The notes: a model not told the origin generated them from the sequence alone. A DNA stretch of 64,000 nucleotides from Actinotalea caeni (GCF_009733795.1 NZ_WNXX01000002.1:62001-126000), one strand, 5' to 3'. Counted from the first letter of the stretch, positions 34,707 through 43,606 are shown. Made by a program: numbers and translations.

Positions 34707-36566
34707 ATGTGCGGAATCGTCGGATACGTCGGCCCGGGCGCGCCCAGCGACCGCCCCCTGGAGGTCGTCCTGGAAGGGCTGCGCCGGCTGGAGTACCGCG
34801 GCTACGACTCGGCGGGCGTCGCCGTCGTGACGCCGGAGGGGCTGGTCAGCGCGAAGAAGGCGGGCAAGCTGACCAACCTGGTCTCCGAGCTCGACGCCCG
34901 GCGGATCCCGCCGGGCACGTCCGCGATCGGGCACACCCGGTGGGCGACGCACGGCGGTCCGACCGACGCCAACGCGCACCCGCACCTGTCGGGCGGCGGC
35001 AAGATCGCGCTCATCCACAACGGGATCATCGAGAACTTCCACGCGCTCAAGCGCGAGCTCACCGAGGCGGGCGTGACGTTCCTGTCCGAGACCGACACCG
35101 AGGTGGTCGCGCACCTGCTGGCCGGCGCCTACGACGAGCACGGCGACCTCACCGCCGCGATGCGGGCCACCGTGGCGCGCCTCGAGGGCGCGTTCACGCT
35201 GCTGGCGGTGCACGCCGACCAGCCCGGCACGGTCGTGGGCGCGCGGCGCAACTCCCCGCTGGTCATCGGGCTCGGCGACGGCGAGAACTTCCTCGGCTCC
35301 GACGTCTCGGCGTTCATCGCCTCCACGCGCGAGGCGATGGAGATGGGCCAGGACCAGGTCGTGACCATCACCGCCGACGAGATCGTGGTCACCGACGTCG
35401 ACGGCAACCCGGTCGAGCCGAAGCGGTTCACGGTCGACTGGGACGCCAACGCCGCCGTCAAGGGCGGCTTCAGCTCCTTCATGGAGAAGGAGATCCACGA
35501 CCAGCCGCAGGCCGTCGCCGACACGCTGCTCGGGCGCGCCGCCGAGGACGGCAAGCTCGCGCTCGACGAGATGCGTATCCCGGAGTCGGTGCTGCGCAGC
35601 GTCGACAAGATCGTCGTCATCGCGTGCGGGACCGCGGCCTACGCCGGTCACGTCGCCAAGTACGCGATCGAGCACTGGTGCCGCATCCCGACCGAGGTCG
35701 AGCTCGCGCACGAGTTCCGGTACCGGGACCCGGTGGTCGACGAGCGCACCCTCGTCGTCGCGATCAGCCAGTCCGGCGAGACGATGGACACGATCATGGC
35801 GGTGCGGCACGCCCGCGAGCAGGGCGCGAAGGTGCTCGCGATCGTCAACACGCACGGCTCGACGATCCCGCGCGAGTCCGACGCGGTGCTCTACACCCAC
35901 GCGGGCCCGGAGGTCGCCGTCGCCTCGACCAAGGCGTTCCTCGCGCAGATCACCGCCTGCTACCTGCTCGGCCTCTACCTCGCGCAGCTGCGCGGCAACA
36001 AGTTCCCCGACGAGATCCGCGAGGACCTCGCCCAGCTGCGCGCGATGCCCGAGAAGGTGCAGCGCATGGTCGACGCGGGCGAGCAGGTCCGCGAGGTCGC
36101 GCGCTCGATGAAGGACGTGCCGACCGTGCTGTTCCTGGGCCGGCACGTCGGCTACCCGGTGGCGATGGAGGGCGCGCTCAAGCTCAAGGAGCTCGCCTAC
36201 ATCCACGCCGAGGGCTTCGCGGCCGGCGAGCTCAAGCACGGCCCGATCGCGCTGGTCGAGGAGGGGCAGCCGGTCTTCGTCATCGTGCCGTCGCCGCGCG
36301 GCCGCGACGTGCTGCACGGCAAGGTGATCTCCAACATCCAGGAGATCCGCGCCCGCGGCGCGCGCACCCTGGTGATCGCCGAGGACGGAGACGACGGCGT
36401 CGAGCCGTTCGCCGATGTCGTGTTCCGGGTGCCGCAGACCCCGACGCTGCTGGCGCCGCTGGTCACCGTGGTGCCGCTGCAGATCTTCGCCGCCGAGCTC
36501 GCCCGCGCGAAGGGGCTCGACGTCGACCAGCCGCGCAACCTCGCGAAGTCCGTCACCGTCGAGTGA
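34707..36566 (+). CDS. glmS: Glutamine--fructose-6-phosphate aminotransferase (isomerizing)
   Basis: GlmS makes glucosamine-6-phosphate from fructose-6-phosphate and glutamine, the entry to amino-sugar synthesis. The 619-residue enzyme starts MCGIVGYVG, with the nucleophilic Cys exposed after Met removal. The glutaminase half continues with RRLEYRGYDSAG and GHTRWATHG. Two SIS domains follow (IACGTAAYAGH, then QSGETMDTI, then KELAYIHAEGFAAGELKHG), ending PRNLAKSVTVE. Length and order are typical. It leads the glmS-acpS-nnr operon, with 8 bp to acpS. Confidence 0.98.
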   Translation: MCGIVGYVGPGAPSDRPLEVVLEGLRRLEYRGYDSAGVAVVTPEGLVSAKKAGKLTNLVSELDARRIPPGTSAIGHTRWATHGGPTDANAHPHLSGGGKIALIHNGIIENFHALKRELTEAGVTFLSETDTEVVAHLLAGAYDEHGDLTAAMRATVARLEGAFTLLAVHADQPGTVVGARRNSPLVIGLGDGENFLGSDVSAFIASTREAMEMGQDQVVTITADEIVVTDVDGNPVEPKRFTVDWDANAAVKGGFSSFMEKEIHDQPQAVADTLLGRAAEDGKLALDEMRIPESVLRSVDKIVVIACGTAAYAGHVAKYAIEHWCRIPTEVELAHEFRYRDPVVDERTLVVAISQSGETMDTIMAVRHAREQGAKVLAIVNTHGSTIPRESDAVLYTHAGPEVAVASTKAFLAQITACYLLGLYLAQLRGNKFPDEIREDLAQLRAMPEKVQRMVDAGEQVREVARSMKDVPTVLFLGRHVGYPVAMEGALKLKELAYIHAEGFAAGELKHGPIALVEEGQPVFVIVPSPRGRDVLHGKVISNIQEIRARGARTLVIAEDGDDGVEPFADVVFRVPQTPTLLAPLVTVVPLQIFAAELARAKGLDVDQPRNLAKSVTVE

Positions 36567-36574
36567 GGTAGGGC

Positions 36575-36976
36575 ATGGCTGACGACGGCGAGCGCCTCGC
36601 CCCCCGCGGGCTGTCCTCGGCCGTGGTCGGGGTGGGGATCGACGTCGTCGACATCACCCGGTTCATGCTCACGCTCGACCGGGCGCCGCGGCTGCGGGAG
36701 CGGCTCTTCACGGCGGCCGAGCGCGACCTGCCGCCGAGCTCGCTCGCGGCGCGCTTCGCCGCGAAGGAGGCGATCGCGAAGGCGCTCGGGTCGCCCGGCG
36801 GGATGCGCTGGCACGACTGCACGGTGCACCGCGTCGTCGGTGGCGCGCCGCGCGTGGAGATCGTCGGCACGGTCGCCGAGGTGGCCGAGCGGCTGGGCGT
36901 GACCCACTGGCACCTGTCGCTGTCGCACGACGCGGGCATCGCCTCGGCGATCGCCATCGCGAGCCGGGAGGCGTGA
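36575..36976 (+). CDS. acpS: Holo-[acyl-carrier-protein] synthase
   Basis: AcpS transfers the phosphopantetheine arm of CoA to acyl carrier protein. The 133-residue protein has GVGIDVVDITRF with the magnesium-binding Asp, and AARFAAKEAIAKALG. The C-terminus has LSLSHDAGIASAIAIA. A 17-residue extension precedes the usual N-terminus. GAGG lies 7-10 nt upstream of the ATG. It overlaps nnr by 4 bp (ATGA at 36973-36976). Confidence 0.96.
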   Translation: MADDGERLAPRGLSSAVVGVGIDVVDITRFMLTLDRAPRLRERLFTAAERDLPPSSLAARFAAKEAIAKALGSPGGMRWHDCTVHRVVGGAPRVEIVGTVAEVAERLGVTHWHLSLSHDAGIASAIAIASREA

Positions 36977-38469
36977 TGATCCGAGGCTGGTCGGCCGAGT
37001 CGATCCGGGCCGCGGAGGCACCGGCGCTCGCAGCGGGGGAGCCGCTGATGCTGCGCGCGGCGGCGGCGGTCGCGGACGCGGTCCGGGAGCGGCTCGTGGG
37101 ACTGGACGACCCCGCGGTGCTCGTGCTGGTCGGCGGCGGCAACAACGGCGGGGACGGGCTGCACGCTGCCGCGGCGCTCGCCGACGACGCCGACGTCACG
37201 GTCGTGCTGACCCGGCCCGACGTCCACGCCGAGGGTCTGGAGGCCGCGCGCGCGGCGGCGGTCGACGTCGTCGAGCTCGCGACCCCGGACGAGGACGGCT
37301 GGCGGGTGCTCGCCGAAGTCGCCGACCGGGCGGACGTGTGGGTGGACGCGCTCGCGGGCATCGGCGTGCGGGGTGCGCTGCGCGGGGTCGCCGGCGAGGC
37401 GGCCGAGCGGCTGACGGCGCTCGCCGAGCAGGCGCCGCTGCGGCCGGTGGTCGTCGCGGTCGACCTGCCCAGCGGCGTCGACGCCGACACCGGTGCGGTG
37501 GCCGGCCCGGTGCTGCCCGCCGACCTGACGGTGACCTTCGGCGGCGCGAAGGCCGGTCTGCTGCTGCCTCCGGGCGACCGGCTCGCGGGCGAGCTGCGGG
37601 TGGTGCCGCTCGGGCTGGAGGAGGCGCTCGCGGTGCAGCCGCCGCTGGTGTCCCGGCTGGTCGACGCCGACGTCGCGGACCTGTGGCCGGTGCCCGAGGC
37701 GGACGCGCACAAGTACACGCGGGGCGTCGTCGGGGTCGTCGCCGGCTCGGACCGGTACCCGGGAGCCGCGGTGCTCACGACCGGAGCGGCGATCCGCACG
37801 GGCTGCGGCATGGTCCGCTACCTCGGCCCCGAGCGCGCCGAGCAGCTGGTGCTGGCCCGCTGGCCGGAGGCGGTTCCCGGACCGGGTCGGGTGCAGTCCT
37901 GGGTGGTCGGGCCGGGCGTCGCGAACGACGACGACGCCCGGCGCGGCGAGCTGCGCGAGGCGATCGAGCGGGCGGTGCGCGACGGCGTCGGGCTCGTGGT
38001 CGACGCCGGTGCGCTCGACCTGCTGCCGCCGCGCGAGGAGCTGGCCGGTGCGCGCGTGGTGCTGACGCCGCACGCGGGGGAGCTGGCGACCCTGCTGAGC
38101 GGTCGCGGCGAGGACGTGGACCGCGCCGCCGTCGAGCACGAGACGCACCGGTGGGCCGCCCGTGCGGCGGAGCTGACCGGCGCTACCGTGCTCGCGAAGG
38201 GCCCGACGACCGTCGTCGTCGCGCCCGACGGCGAGACCTTCGCCCAGGCCGACGGCACCGGCTGGCTCGCCACCGCCGGCGCGGGCGACGTGCTCGCGGG
38301 CGTGCTCGGCGCCCTGCTCGCCGCGCTGGCCGAGGTGCCGGTCGCGCGCGTGGCCGCCCTCGCGGCCCTCGTCCACGGCCGTGCCGGCCGCCGCGCCGCC
38401 GACGGCGCCCCGATCGCCGCCTCCGACGTCGTCGACGCCCTCCCCGCCACCCTCCGCCCCCTCCTCTAG
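36973..38469 (+). CDS. nnr: Bifunctional NAD(P)H-hydrate epimerase/dehydratase
   Basis: This enzyme repairs hydrated NADH and NADPH. Residues 1 to about 215 form the epimerase (NnrE/YjeF-N) with GGGNNGGDGLHAA and VDLPSGVDADTG. Residues from about 225 on form the ADP/ATP-dependent dehydratase (NnrD/carbohydrate-kinase-like) with VDAGALDLL, LTPHAGELATLL and TAGAGDVLAGVLGALLA. At 498 residues it is a full two-domain protein, coupled to acpS. Its stop is followed within 6 bp by the first copy of the repeat array that separates it from alr. Confidence 0.96.
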   Translation: MMIRGWSAESIRAAEAPALAAGEPLMLRAAAAVADAVRERLVGLDDPAVLVLVGGGNNGGDGLHAAAALADDADVTVVLTRPDVHAEGLEAARAAAVDVVELATPDEDGWRVLAEVADRADVWVDALAGIGVRGALRGVAGEAAERLTALAEQAPLRPVVVAVDLPSGVDADTGAVAGPVLPADLTVTFGGAKAGLLLPPGDRLAGELRVVPLGLEEALAVQPPLVSRLVDADVADLWPVPEADAHKYTRGVVGVVAGSDRYPGAAVLTTGAAIRTGCGMVRYLGPERAEQLVLARWPEAVPGPGRVQSWVVGPGVANDDDARRGELREAIERAVRDGVGLVVDAGALDLLPPREELAGARVVLTPHAGELATLLSGRGEDVDRAAVEHETHRWAARAAELTGATVLAKGPTTVVVAPDGETFAQADGTGWLATAGAGDVLAGVLGALLAALAEVPVARVAALAALVHGRAGRRAADGAPIAASDVVDALPATLRPLL

Positions 38470-38474
38470 CTAGC

Positions 38475-38616
38475 TTTCAACCCACTTCTGCCCCCGGGCG
38501 TGGTTTCAACCCACTTCTGCCCCCGGGCGTGGTTTCAACCCACTTCTGCCCCCGGGCGTGGTTTCAACCCACTTCTGCCCCCGCGTGGTTCCAACCCACT
38601 TCTGCCCCCGGCCGGG
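38475..38616 (+). repeat. Tandem repeat array, left flank of the nuclease unit
   Basis: Five head-to-tail copies of a 29-bp unit with core CAACCCACTTCTGCCCCC begin 6 bp after the nnr stop. Units 1-3 (38475-38503, 38504-38532, 38533-38561) are identical. Unit 4 (38562-38588) lacks two bases. Unit 5 (from 38589) has one substitution and a diverged end. A sixth, decayed copy may follow near 38619. There are no unique spacers, so this is not a CRISPR. The same core occurs in reverse complement on the far side of the nuclease gene. Confidence 0.95.
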
Positions 38617-38718
38617 TTATCAACCCAGCCCTGTCCACAACCGCGCTGTTGCGTCCCTGTCCACAGCACCCTGGCACACCGTCGGCGGCGAGTCGACGGC
38701 TCGTGGCGTAGTGCGGCG

Positions 38719-39702
38719 ATGCACACCTCCGAGCTCGCCAGGATCTTCGCCTCGACCGACGGGGTCTTCACACCCGCCATGGCCGCTCAGCTCGGTTACT
38801 CGGCGCGCACGGTCCGGCGTTGGGTCGAGCGCGGAGTCGCGGTGAGGCTCGCAGGCCGTGCCCTGGTGCCGGCGGGCACGACAGTGACCGTGCGGCACCG
38901 CGTGCTGGCCGCGCACCTGACATGGCCGGACGCGATCGTCTGCTACGTCACGGCAGCGGTGCTCCACGGTCTTCCGATCGACGACGACGGCGAGACGCAC
39001 GTTCTCGTGCCTGACACGCGCCACGCGCTGCGCGGCTTCACGGTCCACCGGTGGTCGGTGAGGCCGACGGCCGTCGTGCGGATCGGTGGTGTGCCGGTCA
39101 CCGACTGGCACACCACGCTCGCCGACAGCCTCGGGCGGCTGCCCGGTGACGACGCGTGGGGACTGCTGGCGTGGATGTGGACGCACGACCAGGTCAGCGA
39201 GCGCGACCTCGCGCTCCAGATCGACGACCGCTACCACCTGTACGGGATCGTGCGGCTGCGGCTCATGCTGAAGGCGGTACGTCAACGCGCACTGAGCGTC
39301 GGCGAGATGCGGCTGCACGACTTCCTGAACGAGCACGGCTTTGTCGGGTGGAGCGCTGACTTCCGGATCGTCGACCAGGGCCGAGTGATCGCGCGAGCCG
39401 ACGTGGCGTTCCCGGGGCAGAGGCTCGTGATCGAGTTCGACGGCGCCGTGGCGCACAACAACCGTACCCGGGCGCGCGACAGAGCCCGTGACGACCGGAT
39501 CGAGGCCTGTGGGTACGACGTCGTCCACGTCACCTGGGCGACGCTCCACGAGCGGCGTCACCTGCTGGCTCGTGCACTCAGGGCGATGCTCGTGCTCCCG
39601 CCGAAGTCGCTCGGTCGGGCCGCACTGGCCGACGCAGTCGCCCGCGGCGGCGACATCCGCCGTCTGCTCGGCGAGCTCGGCATGGCGCGTCCCGCAGCGT
39701 GA
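38719..39702 (+). CDS. AbiEi-type HTH / DUF559 (PD-(D/E)XK, Vsr-like) nuclease domain protein
   Basis: This 327-residue protein starts at ATG 38719. Residues 1-50 form a winged-helix-like segment (SELARIFASTDGVFTPAMAA, then YSARTVRRWVERGVAVRLAG) resembling the AbiEi antitoxin N-domain. The C-terminal third has ARADVAFPGQRLVIEFDG followed by a spaced RARDRARDDRIEACGYDVVHVTW. This fits the D-x(n)-E-x-D active site and Gly-Tyr-x-Val strand of DUF559/Vsr-type endonucleases. No toxin partner gene is adjacent. The gene sits alone inside inverted repeat arrays and splits the nnr-alr operon. Its third-position GC is slightly lower than that of its neighbours, by eye. Confidence 0.82.
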   Translation: MHTSELARIFASTDGVFTPAMAAQLGYSARTVRRWVERGVAVRLAGRALVPAGTTVTVRHRVLAAHLTWPDAIVCYVTAAVLHGLPIDDDGETHVLVPDTRHALRGFTVHRWSVRPTAVVRIGGVPVTDWHTTLADSLGRLPGDDAWGLLAWMWTHDQVSERDLALQIDDRYHLYGIVRLRLMLKAVRQRALSVGEMRLHDFLNEHGFVGWSADFRIVDQGRVIARADVAFPGQRLVIEFDGAVAHNNRTRARDRARDDRIEACGYDVVHVTWATLHERRHLLARALRAMLVLPPKSLGRAALADAVARGGDIRRLLGELGMARPAA

Positions 39703-39726
39703 ATCGCGCAACCACGACCTCGAGCT

Positions 39727-39831
39727 AGCAGTGGGTTGAGACCCTCGTCCGGGGGGCAGGAGTGGGTTGAAACTTGTTCTGGGGGCAGAAGTGGGTTGAA
39801 ACCTGGTCCGGGGGCAGGAGTGGGTTGAGAG
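39727..39831 (-). repeat. Repeat array, right flank of the nuclease unit (inverted)
   Basis: Three clear copies of the core GGGGGCAGAAGTGGGTTG (39751-39773, 39781-39802, 39810-39831; two read GGAGT for GAAGT) and one truncated copy at 39729-39742 lie after the nuclease gene. They are the reverse complement of the left array and are spaced about 29-30 bp apart. The last ends 33 bp before the alr start codon. Confidence 0.93.
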
Positions 39832-39863
39832 CGGATGGGGGAGGGCGCTGGCAGGATGGCGAC

Positions 39864-40988
39864 GTGAGCTACTACCCGGCGCGCGCGGTCGTCGACCTCG
39901 CGGCGATCCGCGCGAACGTCGCGCGGCTGCGGGAGTACGCGGCGACCGCGCAGGTGATGGCGGTCGTCAAGGCCGACGCCTACGGGCACGGGCTCGTGCC
40001 GGTCGCGCGGGCCGCGCGGGAGGCGGGTGCGGCGTGGCTCGGCGTCGCGCAGCTGTCGGAGGCGCTGGCGCTGCGCGCGGCCGGTGACACCGGGCGCGTG
40101 CTCGCCTGGCTCTACGGCCCCGGTGCCCCGCTCGCCGAGTGCGTCGCGGCCGAGATCGACCTGTCGGTGCCGGCGCCGTGGGCGCTCGCCGAGGTGCGGG
40201 AGGCGGCAGCGGCCGTGGGGCGGCCGGCGCGGGTCCACCTCAAGATCGACACCGGGATGGGGCGCAGCGGCCAGCTGCTGCCGGCGTGGACCGACATGCT
40301 CCACGAGGCGGTCGAGGCGCAGCGCGACGGGCTCGTGCGGGTCGTCGGGGTGTTCTCGCACCTCGCGCGCGCCGACGAGGTCGACCACCCCAGCGTGCGC
40401 ACCCAGTTCGACGTCTTCGCCGAGGCCGTGCGACGCGCGGAGGAGGCGGGCGCCGACCTCGAGGTGCGGCACCTCGCCAACTCGGCCGCGACGCTCACCG
40501 AGCCCGCGGTCCACTACGACCTCGTCCGGCCCGGCCTCGCGACCTACGGGCTGTCGCCGCTGCCGGGGCGCGAGCCCGCCCAGCTCGGGCTGCGGCCGGC
40601 GATGCGCGTGGAGTCCCAGCTGGTGGTCGTCAAGGACGTGCCCGCCGGCCAGGGCGTCTCCTACGGCCACACGTACACGACCCGGTCGGACACCCGGCTC
40701 GCGGTCGTGCCGCTGGGCTACGGCGACGGTGTGCCCCGCCACGCGAGCAACGCCGCGGAGGTGCAGGTGGGCGGGCACCGGTTCCGCATCGCGGGCCGGG
40801 TCTGCATGGACCAGCTGGTGCTCGACGTCGGCGGCACGAGCGCCGCCGAGGGCGACCGGGTGGTGCTGTTCGGTCCCGGCGACGACGGCGAGCCGACCGC
40901 GCAGGACTGGGCCGACGCCGTCGGGACCATCAACTACGAGATCGTCACCCGGCTCGGTGCCCGGGTGCCGCGGGAGTACGTCGGATGA
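39864..40988 (+). CDS. alr: Alanine racemase
   Basis: Alr makes D-alanine for peptidoglycan using pyridoxal phosphate. The 374-residue enzyme has the PLP lysine in VMAVVKADAYGHG (Lys36), the barrel segment HLKIDTGMGRSGQL, and the C-domain catalytic Tyr in GVSYGHTYTT. RVCMDQLVLDVG also matches the family. GTG 39864 is preferred. A CAGGAT box lies 6 nt upstream, a weak -10, which might give alr its own leaderless start now that repeats cut it from nnr. It overlaps tsaE by ATGA. Confidence 0.97.
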   Translation: MSYYPARAVVDLAAIRANVARLREYAATAQVMAVVKADAYGHGLVPVARAAREAGAAWLGVAQLSEALALRAAGDTGRVLAWLYGPGAPLAECVAAEIDLSVPAPWALAEVREAAAAVGRPARVHLKIDTGMGRSGQLLPAWTDMLHEAVEAQRDGLVRVVGVFSHLARADEVDHPSVRTQFDVFAEAVRRAEEAGADLEVRHLANSAATLTEPAVHYDLVRPGLATYGLSPLPGREPAQLGLRPAMRVESQLVVVKDVPAGQGVSYGHTYTTRSDTRLAVVPLGYGDGVPRHASNAAEVQVGGHRFRIAGRVCMDQLVLDVGGTSAAEGDRVVLFGPGDDGEPTAQDWADAVGTINYEIVTRLGARVPREYVG

Positions 40989-41446
40989 GGATCGAGCTGC
41001 CGGACGCCGACGCGACCCGAGCGCTGGGGGAGCGGCTCGCTGCGAGCCTGCGCGCCGGCGACCTCGTCGTCCTCGTCGGCGACCTCGGCGCCGGCAAGAC
41101 CACCCTCACGCAGGGCATCGGTGCCGGTCTCGGCGTCCGCGGCCAGATCGCCTCGCCGACGTTCATCATCGCGCGCGCCCACCCCTCGCTCGGCGACGGG
41201 CCCGACCTCGTGCACGTCGACGCCTACCGGATCGGCTCCCTCGTCGAGGTCGACGCGCTCGACCTCGACGCCAGCCTCGAGGACTCCGTGACCGTGGTCG
41301 AGTGGGGCGAGGGGCTCGTCGAGCAGCTGAGCGAGAGCTGGCTGGAGGTGCGGCTGGAGCGGCCGCGCGGCAGCGAGGGCGGCGACGACAGCCGCGTCGC
41401 GCACGTGATCGGACACGGACCGCGCTGGGAGGGCGTCCAGCCGTGA
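40985..41446 (+). CDS. tsaE: tRNA t6A synthesis ATPase TsaE
   Basis: TsaE is the ATPase that supports the TsaB-TsaD complex in making threonylcarbamoyladenosine at tRNA position 37. The 153-residue protein has the Walker A GDLGAGKTTLTQGIG near residues 32-46, ASPTFIIARAH, VHVDAYRIG and VEWGEGL. It is coupled to alr by the ATGA overlap. tsaB follows after 48 bp. Confidence 0.96.
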   Translation: MRIELPDADATRALGERLAASLRAGDLVVLVGDLGAGKTTLTQGIGAGLGVRGQIASPTFIIARAHPSLGDGPDLVHVDAYRIGSLVEVDALDLDASLEDSVTVVEWGEGLVEQLSESWLEVRLERPRGSEGGDDSRVAHVIGHGPRWEGVQP

Positions 41447-41481
41447 GGTCCGGCCGGCGCGGGGGTGCCCGCGCGGGCTCC

Positions 41482-41494
41482 TAGAGTGGTCCCC
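41482..41494 (+). promoter_or_regulatory. Leaderless promoter of tsaB
   Basis: TAGAGT at 41482-41487 lies 7 nt before ATG 41495 with no ribosome site, so tsaB can be transcribed apart from alr-tsaE. Confidence 0.6.
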
Positions 41495-42181
41495 ATGCGC
41501 TGGCTGGCGATCGACACCTCGGGCGGTTCCACCGTGGGCGTCGTCGAGGTGCCCGACGGCGCGGCGGCCGTCGAGCTGTCGCGCGCGGTCAGCCCCGACC
41601 CCCGCGGGCACGTCGAGGCGCTGGCCCCGATGATCAAGGCGTGCCTGGAGGAGGCGGGGATCGAGGCGCGCCACCTGGAGGGGATCGTCGTCGGCACCGG
41701 GCCGGCGCCGTTCACCGGACTGCGGGTGGGGATCTCGACCGCGGCCGCGCTCGGCCGCGCGGTCGGGTGCGAGGTGCGCGGCGTGAGCTCGCTCGACGCG
41801 ATCGCCTGGCACAGCTCCGCGCAGGTGGTCGTCACGACCGACGCCCGCCGCCGCGAGGTCTACTGGGCCGCCTACGCCGAGGGCCTCGGGCCCGCCGACC
41901 CGGGGTGGCGGCTGCACGGGCCCGAGGTCGGACCGCCGTCCGGCGTGCTGGAGTGGGTCGCGGCGCACCGCGGCGACGTCATCGGGCCGGCGCTGGCGGT
42001 CCACCCCGAGCTGGCGGAGGCCGAGGTCGCCGACCCCGAGGCGGAGTCGGCCGTGACGCCGGTCGCGCTCGTCGAGGTCGCCGAGGCCTTCCTGCGCGTC
42101 GGCGCGCCCACGCCGCTGACGCCGCTGTACCTGCGCCGTCCCGACGTCCACGTCGCGGGCGCCCGCAAGCGCGCGACGTGA
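41495..42181 (+). CDS. tsaB: tRNA t6A synthesis protein TsaB
   Basis: TsaB is the inactive TsaD-like partner that organises the t6A complex. The 228-residue protein shows MRWLAIDTSGGSTVGVVE, GIVVGTGPAPFTGLRVGIST and TTDARRREVYWAAY, typical of the family. ATG 41495 is fixed by the TAGAGT box 7 nt upstream. The longer frame from 41465 would start inside that promoter. Its TGA overlaps the GTG of rimI. Confidence 0.95.
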   Translation: MRWLAIDTSGGSTVGVVEVPDGAAAVELSRAVSPDPRGHVEALAPMIKACLEEAGIEARHLEGIVVGTGPAPFTGLRVGISTAAALGRAVGCEVRGVSSLDAIAWHSSAQVVVTTDARRREVYWAAYAEGLGPADPGWRLHGPEVGPPSGVLEWVAAHRGDVIGPALAVHPELAEAEVADPEAESAVTPVALVEVAEAFLRVGAPTPLTPLYLRRPDVHVAGARKRAT

Positions 42182-42654
42182 CCGAGCAGGCGACCGCGGC
42201 GGGCGAGCCGCTGCTGCGGCCGCTGCGGCAGGACGACCTCGACCGGGTGCTGCAGCTGGAGCTGGAGCTGTTCGGGTCCGGGGCGTGGACCCACGGCATG
42301 TTCGTCGAGGAGCTGCGGGCGCCGCACCGGTGCTACCTGGCGGTCGAGGTCGACGGCGAGCTGGTGGGCTACGCGGGCGCCAACCTCGGCGAGGAGAGCC
42401 ACGTCATGACGATCGGGGTGGCGCCGCACGCACGGCGGCGCGGGTACGCGAGCCGGCTGCTCAGCGCGCTCATGACGGAGGCCCGCCGCCACGGCGCGAC
42501 CTCGATGGTGCTCGAGGTGCGCGCCGACGACGACGGGCCTCAGCAGCTGTACCGGAGGTTCGGCTTCGAGCCGATCGGGATCCGGCGCAACTACTACCAG
42601 CTGGAGGGCGTGGACGCCCTGGTGATGCGTGCGGAGCTGGCGCCGCTCGGGTGA
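42178..42654 (+). CDS. rimI: [Ribosomal protein S18]-alanine N-acetyltransferase
   Basis: This 158-residue GNAT-family acetyltransferase begins at GTG 42178, overlapping tsaB. It has the acetyl-CoA motif IGVAPHARRRGYASRLLSAL and LEVRADDDGPQQLYRRFGFEPIG. Position in the tsaE-tsaB-rimI-tsaD neighbourhood is the usual reason to call it RimI, which acetylates the N-terminus of S18. The catalytic Tyr region RRNYYQLEGVDALVM agrees. tsaD, normally next, is 7.9 kb away. Confidence 0.93.
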   Translation: MTEQATAAGEPLLRPLRQDDLDRVLQLELELFGSGAWTHGMFVEELRAPHRCYLAVEVDGELVGYAGANLGEESHVMTIGVAPHARRRGYASRLLSALMTEARRHGATSMVLEVRADDDGPQQLYRRFGFEPIGIRRNYYQLEGVDALVMRAELAPLG

Positions 42655-42658
42655 GCCG

Positions 42659-43606
42659 TCAGGCGCGGCCGGCGTTCTCGCCGCGCAGCGTGCGGACCAC
42701 GCCTGCGATCGATTCCCAGACCGTCACGATGACGACGCCGGCCGCGACGATCATCGTCCCGGTGCCGGTCCAGTCCTCCCAGCCCTGCATCTGGACGAAG
42801 GCGGGGTTGAGGAGCCGGTCCTGCAGCAGCACCGGGAGCACGACGACCGCGAACGCGACCGAGAGGGCGACGTTGGTCAGCGCGGTGGGCCACGTCCAGC
42901 CGGCGCGGTAGACCCAGAACGCGTGCACGGCCTCCAGCACCAGCAGGCCCACGACCAGCCACAGCTCCGGCACCCACAGGGCGGGGTCGAGGATCGGGAC
43001 CCGGGCGCCGTCGACCAGGAACGGCGAGCCGAGGTGCTGCCAGGCGAGCAGCGCGCCGAAGATCACCAGGCAGACGATCGAGGCGATCAGGTCGGCACGG
43101 CCGCGACCGCCGCCGCTCGGCAGCTGCGGCAGCAGGTCCGGCGTCCACGCGTCGGCGGAGTCGGGGGCGACACGCTCGACGACCGCGAACACGAGCGTCA
43201 CCCAGAACGCCACGTGGATGGCGACGGCGATCGCGTTGCCGAACCCGCCGACGATCACCTGGCCGACCGTCTCACCGGCGGAGACCGCCACGAGGACGTT
43301 GATGGCGAGGACGATCGGGGCGGTCACGCTGACCGCGATGACGAGGATCCGCAGCCACATGTAGAAGAACCGCGGACCGATGAGGTGCAGCGGGCGCTGC
43401 CGGTACTCGGCGGTGACGCGGAGCGGGTCGCCGAGGTCGGTGAGGGCCTGCCGCTCGGCGCTCTCGCGGTCGAGCCCACCGGCCTCCAGCGCGGAGATCG
43501 TGTCCTCGATGCGCTCGCGCAGCTCGAGCTGCAGCTCCTTGCGCTCGTCCTCGGACTGGACGAGCCGGGTGGCGGCGTAGACGTAGCGGTCGGTGAGCGT
43601 GCTCAT
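42659..43606 (-). CDS. PadR-associated membrane protein (HAAS/permease-prefix domain)
   Basis: The N-terminal 65 residues (MSTLTDRYVYAATRLVQSED, then ELRERIEDTISALEAGG and LTDLGDPLRVTAEYR) are the helical cytoplasmic domain found after PadR genes. About seven hydrophobic segments follow. Such proteins are thought to sense or signal at the membrane together with PadR. ATG 43606 is chosen for its AAGGA ribosome site 8 nt upstream. An alternative ATG at 43660 overlaps the padR stop and would add an 18-residue Pro/Ser-rich leader. Exact function is unknown. It converges with rimI, 4 bp away. Confidence 0.85.
   Translation of the reverse strand: MSTLTDRYVYAATRLVQSEDERKELQLELRERIEDTISALEAGGLDRESAERQALTDLGDPLRVTAEYRQRPLHLIGPRFFYMWLRILVIAVSVTAPIVLAINVLVAVSAGETVGQVIVGGFGNAIAVAIHVAFWVTLVFAVVERVAPDSADAWTPDLLPQLPSGGGRGRADLIASIVCLVIFGALLAWQHLGSPFLVDGARVPILDPALWVPELWLVVGLLVLEAVHAFWVYRAGWTWPTALTNVALSVAFAVVVLPVLLQDRLLNPAFVQMQGWEDWTGTGTMIVAAGVVIVTVWESIAGVVRTLRGENAGRA

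Noticed and set aside
38475-38616. CRISPR array
   Set aside because: The units abut without unique spacers, no cas gene is near, and the same core occurs inverted after one gene.
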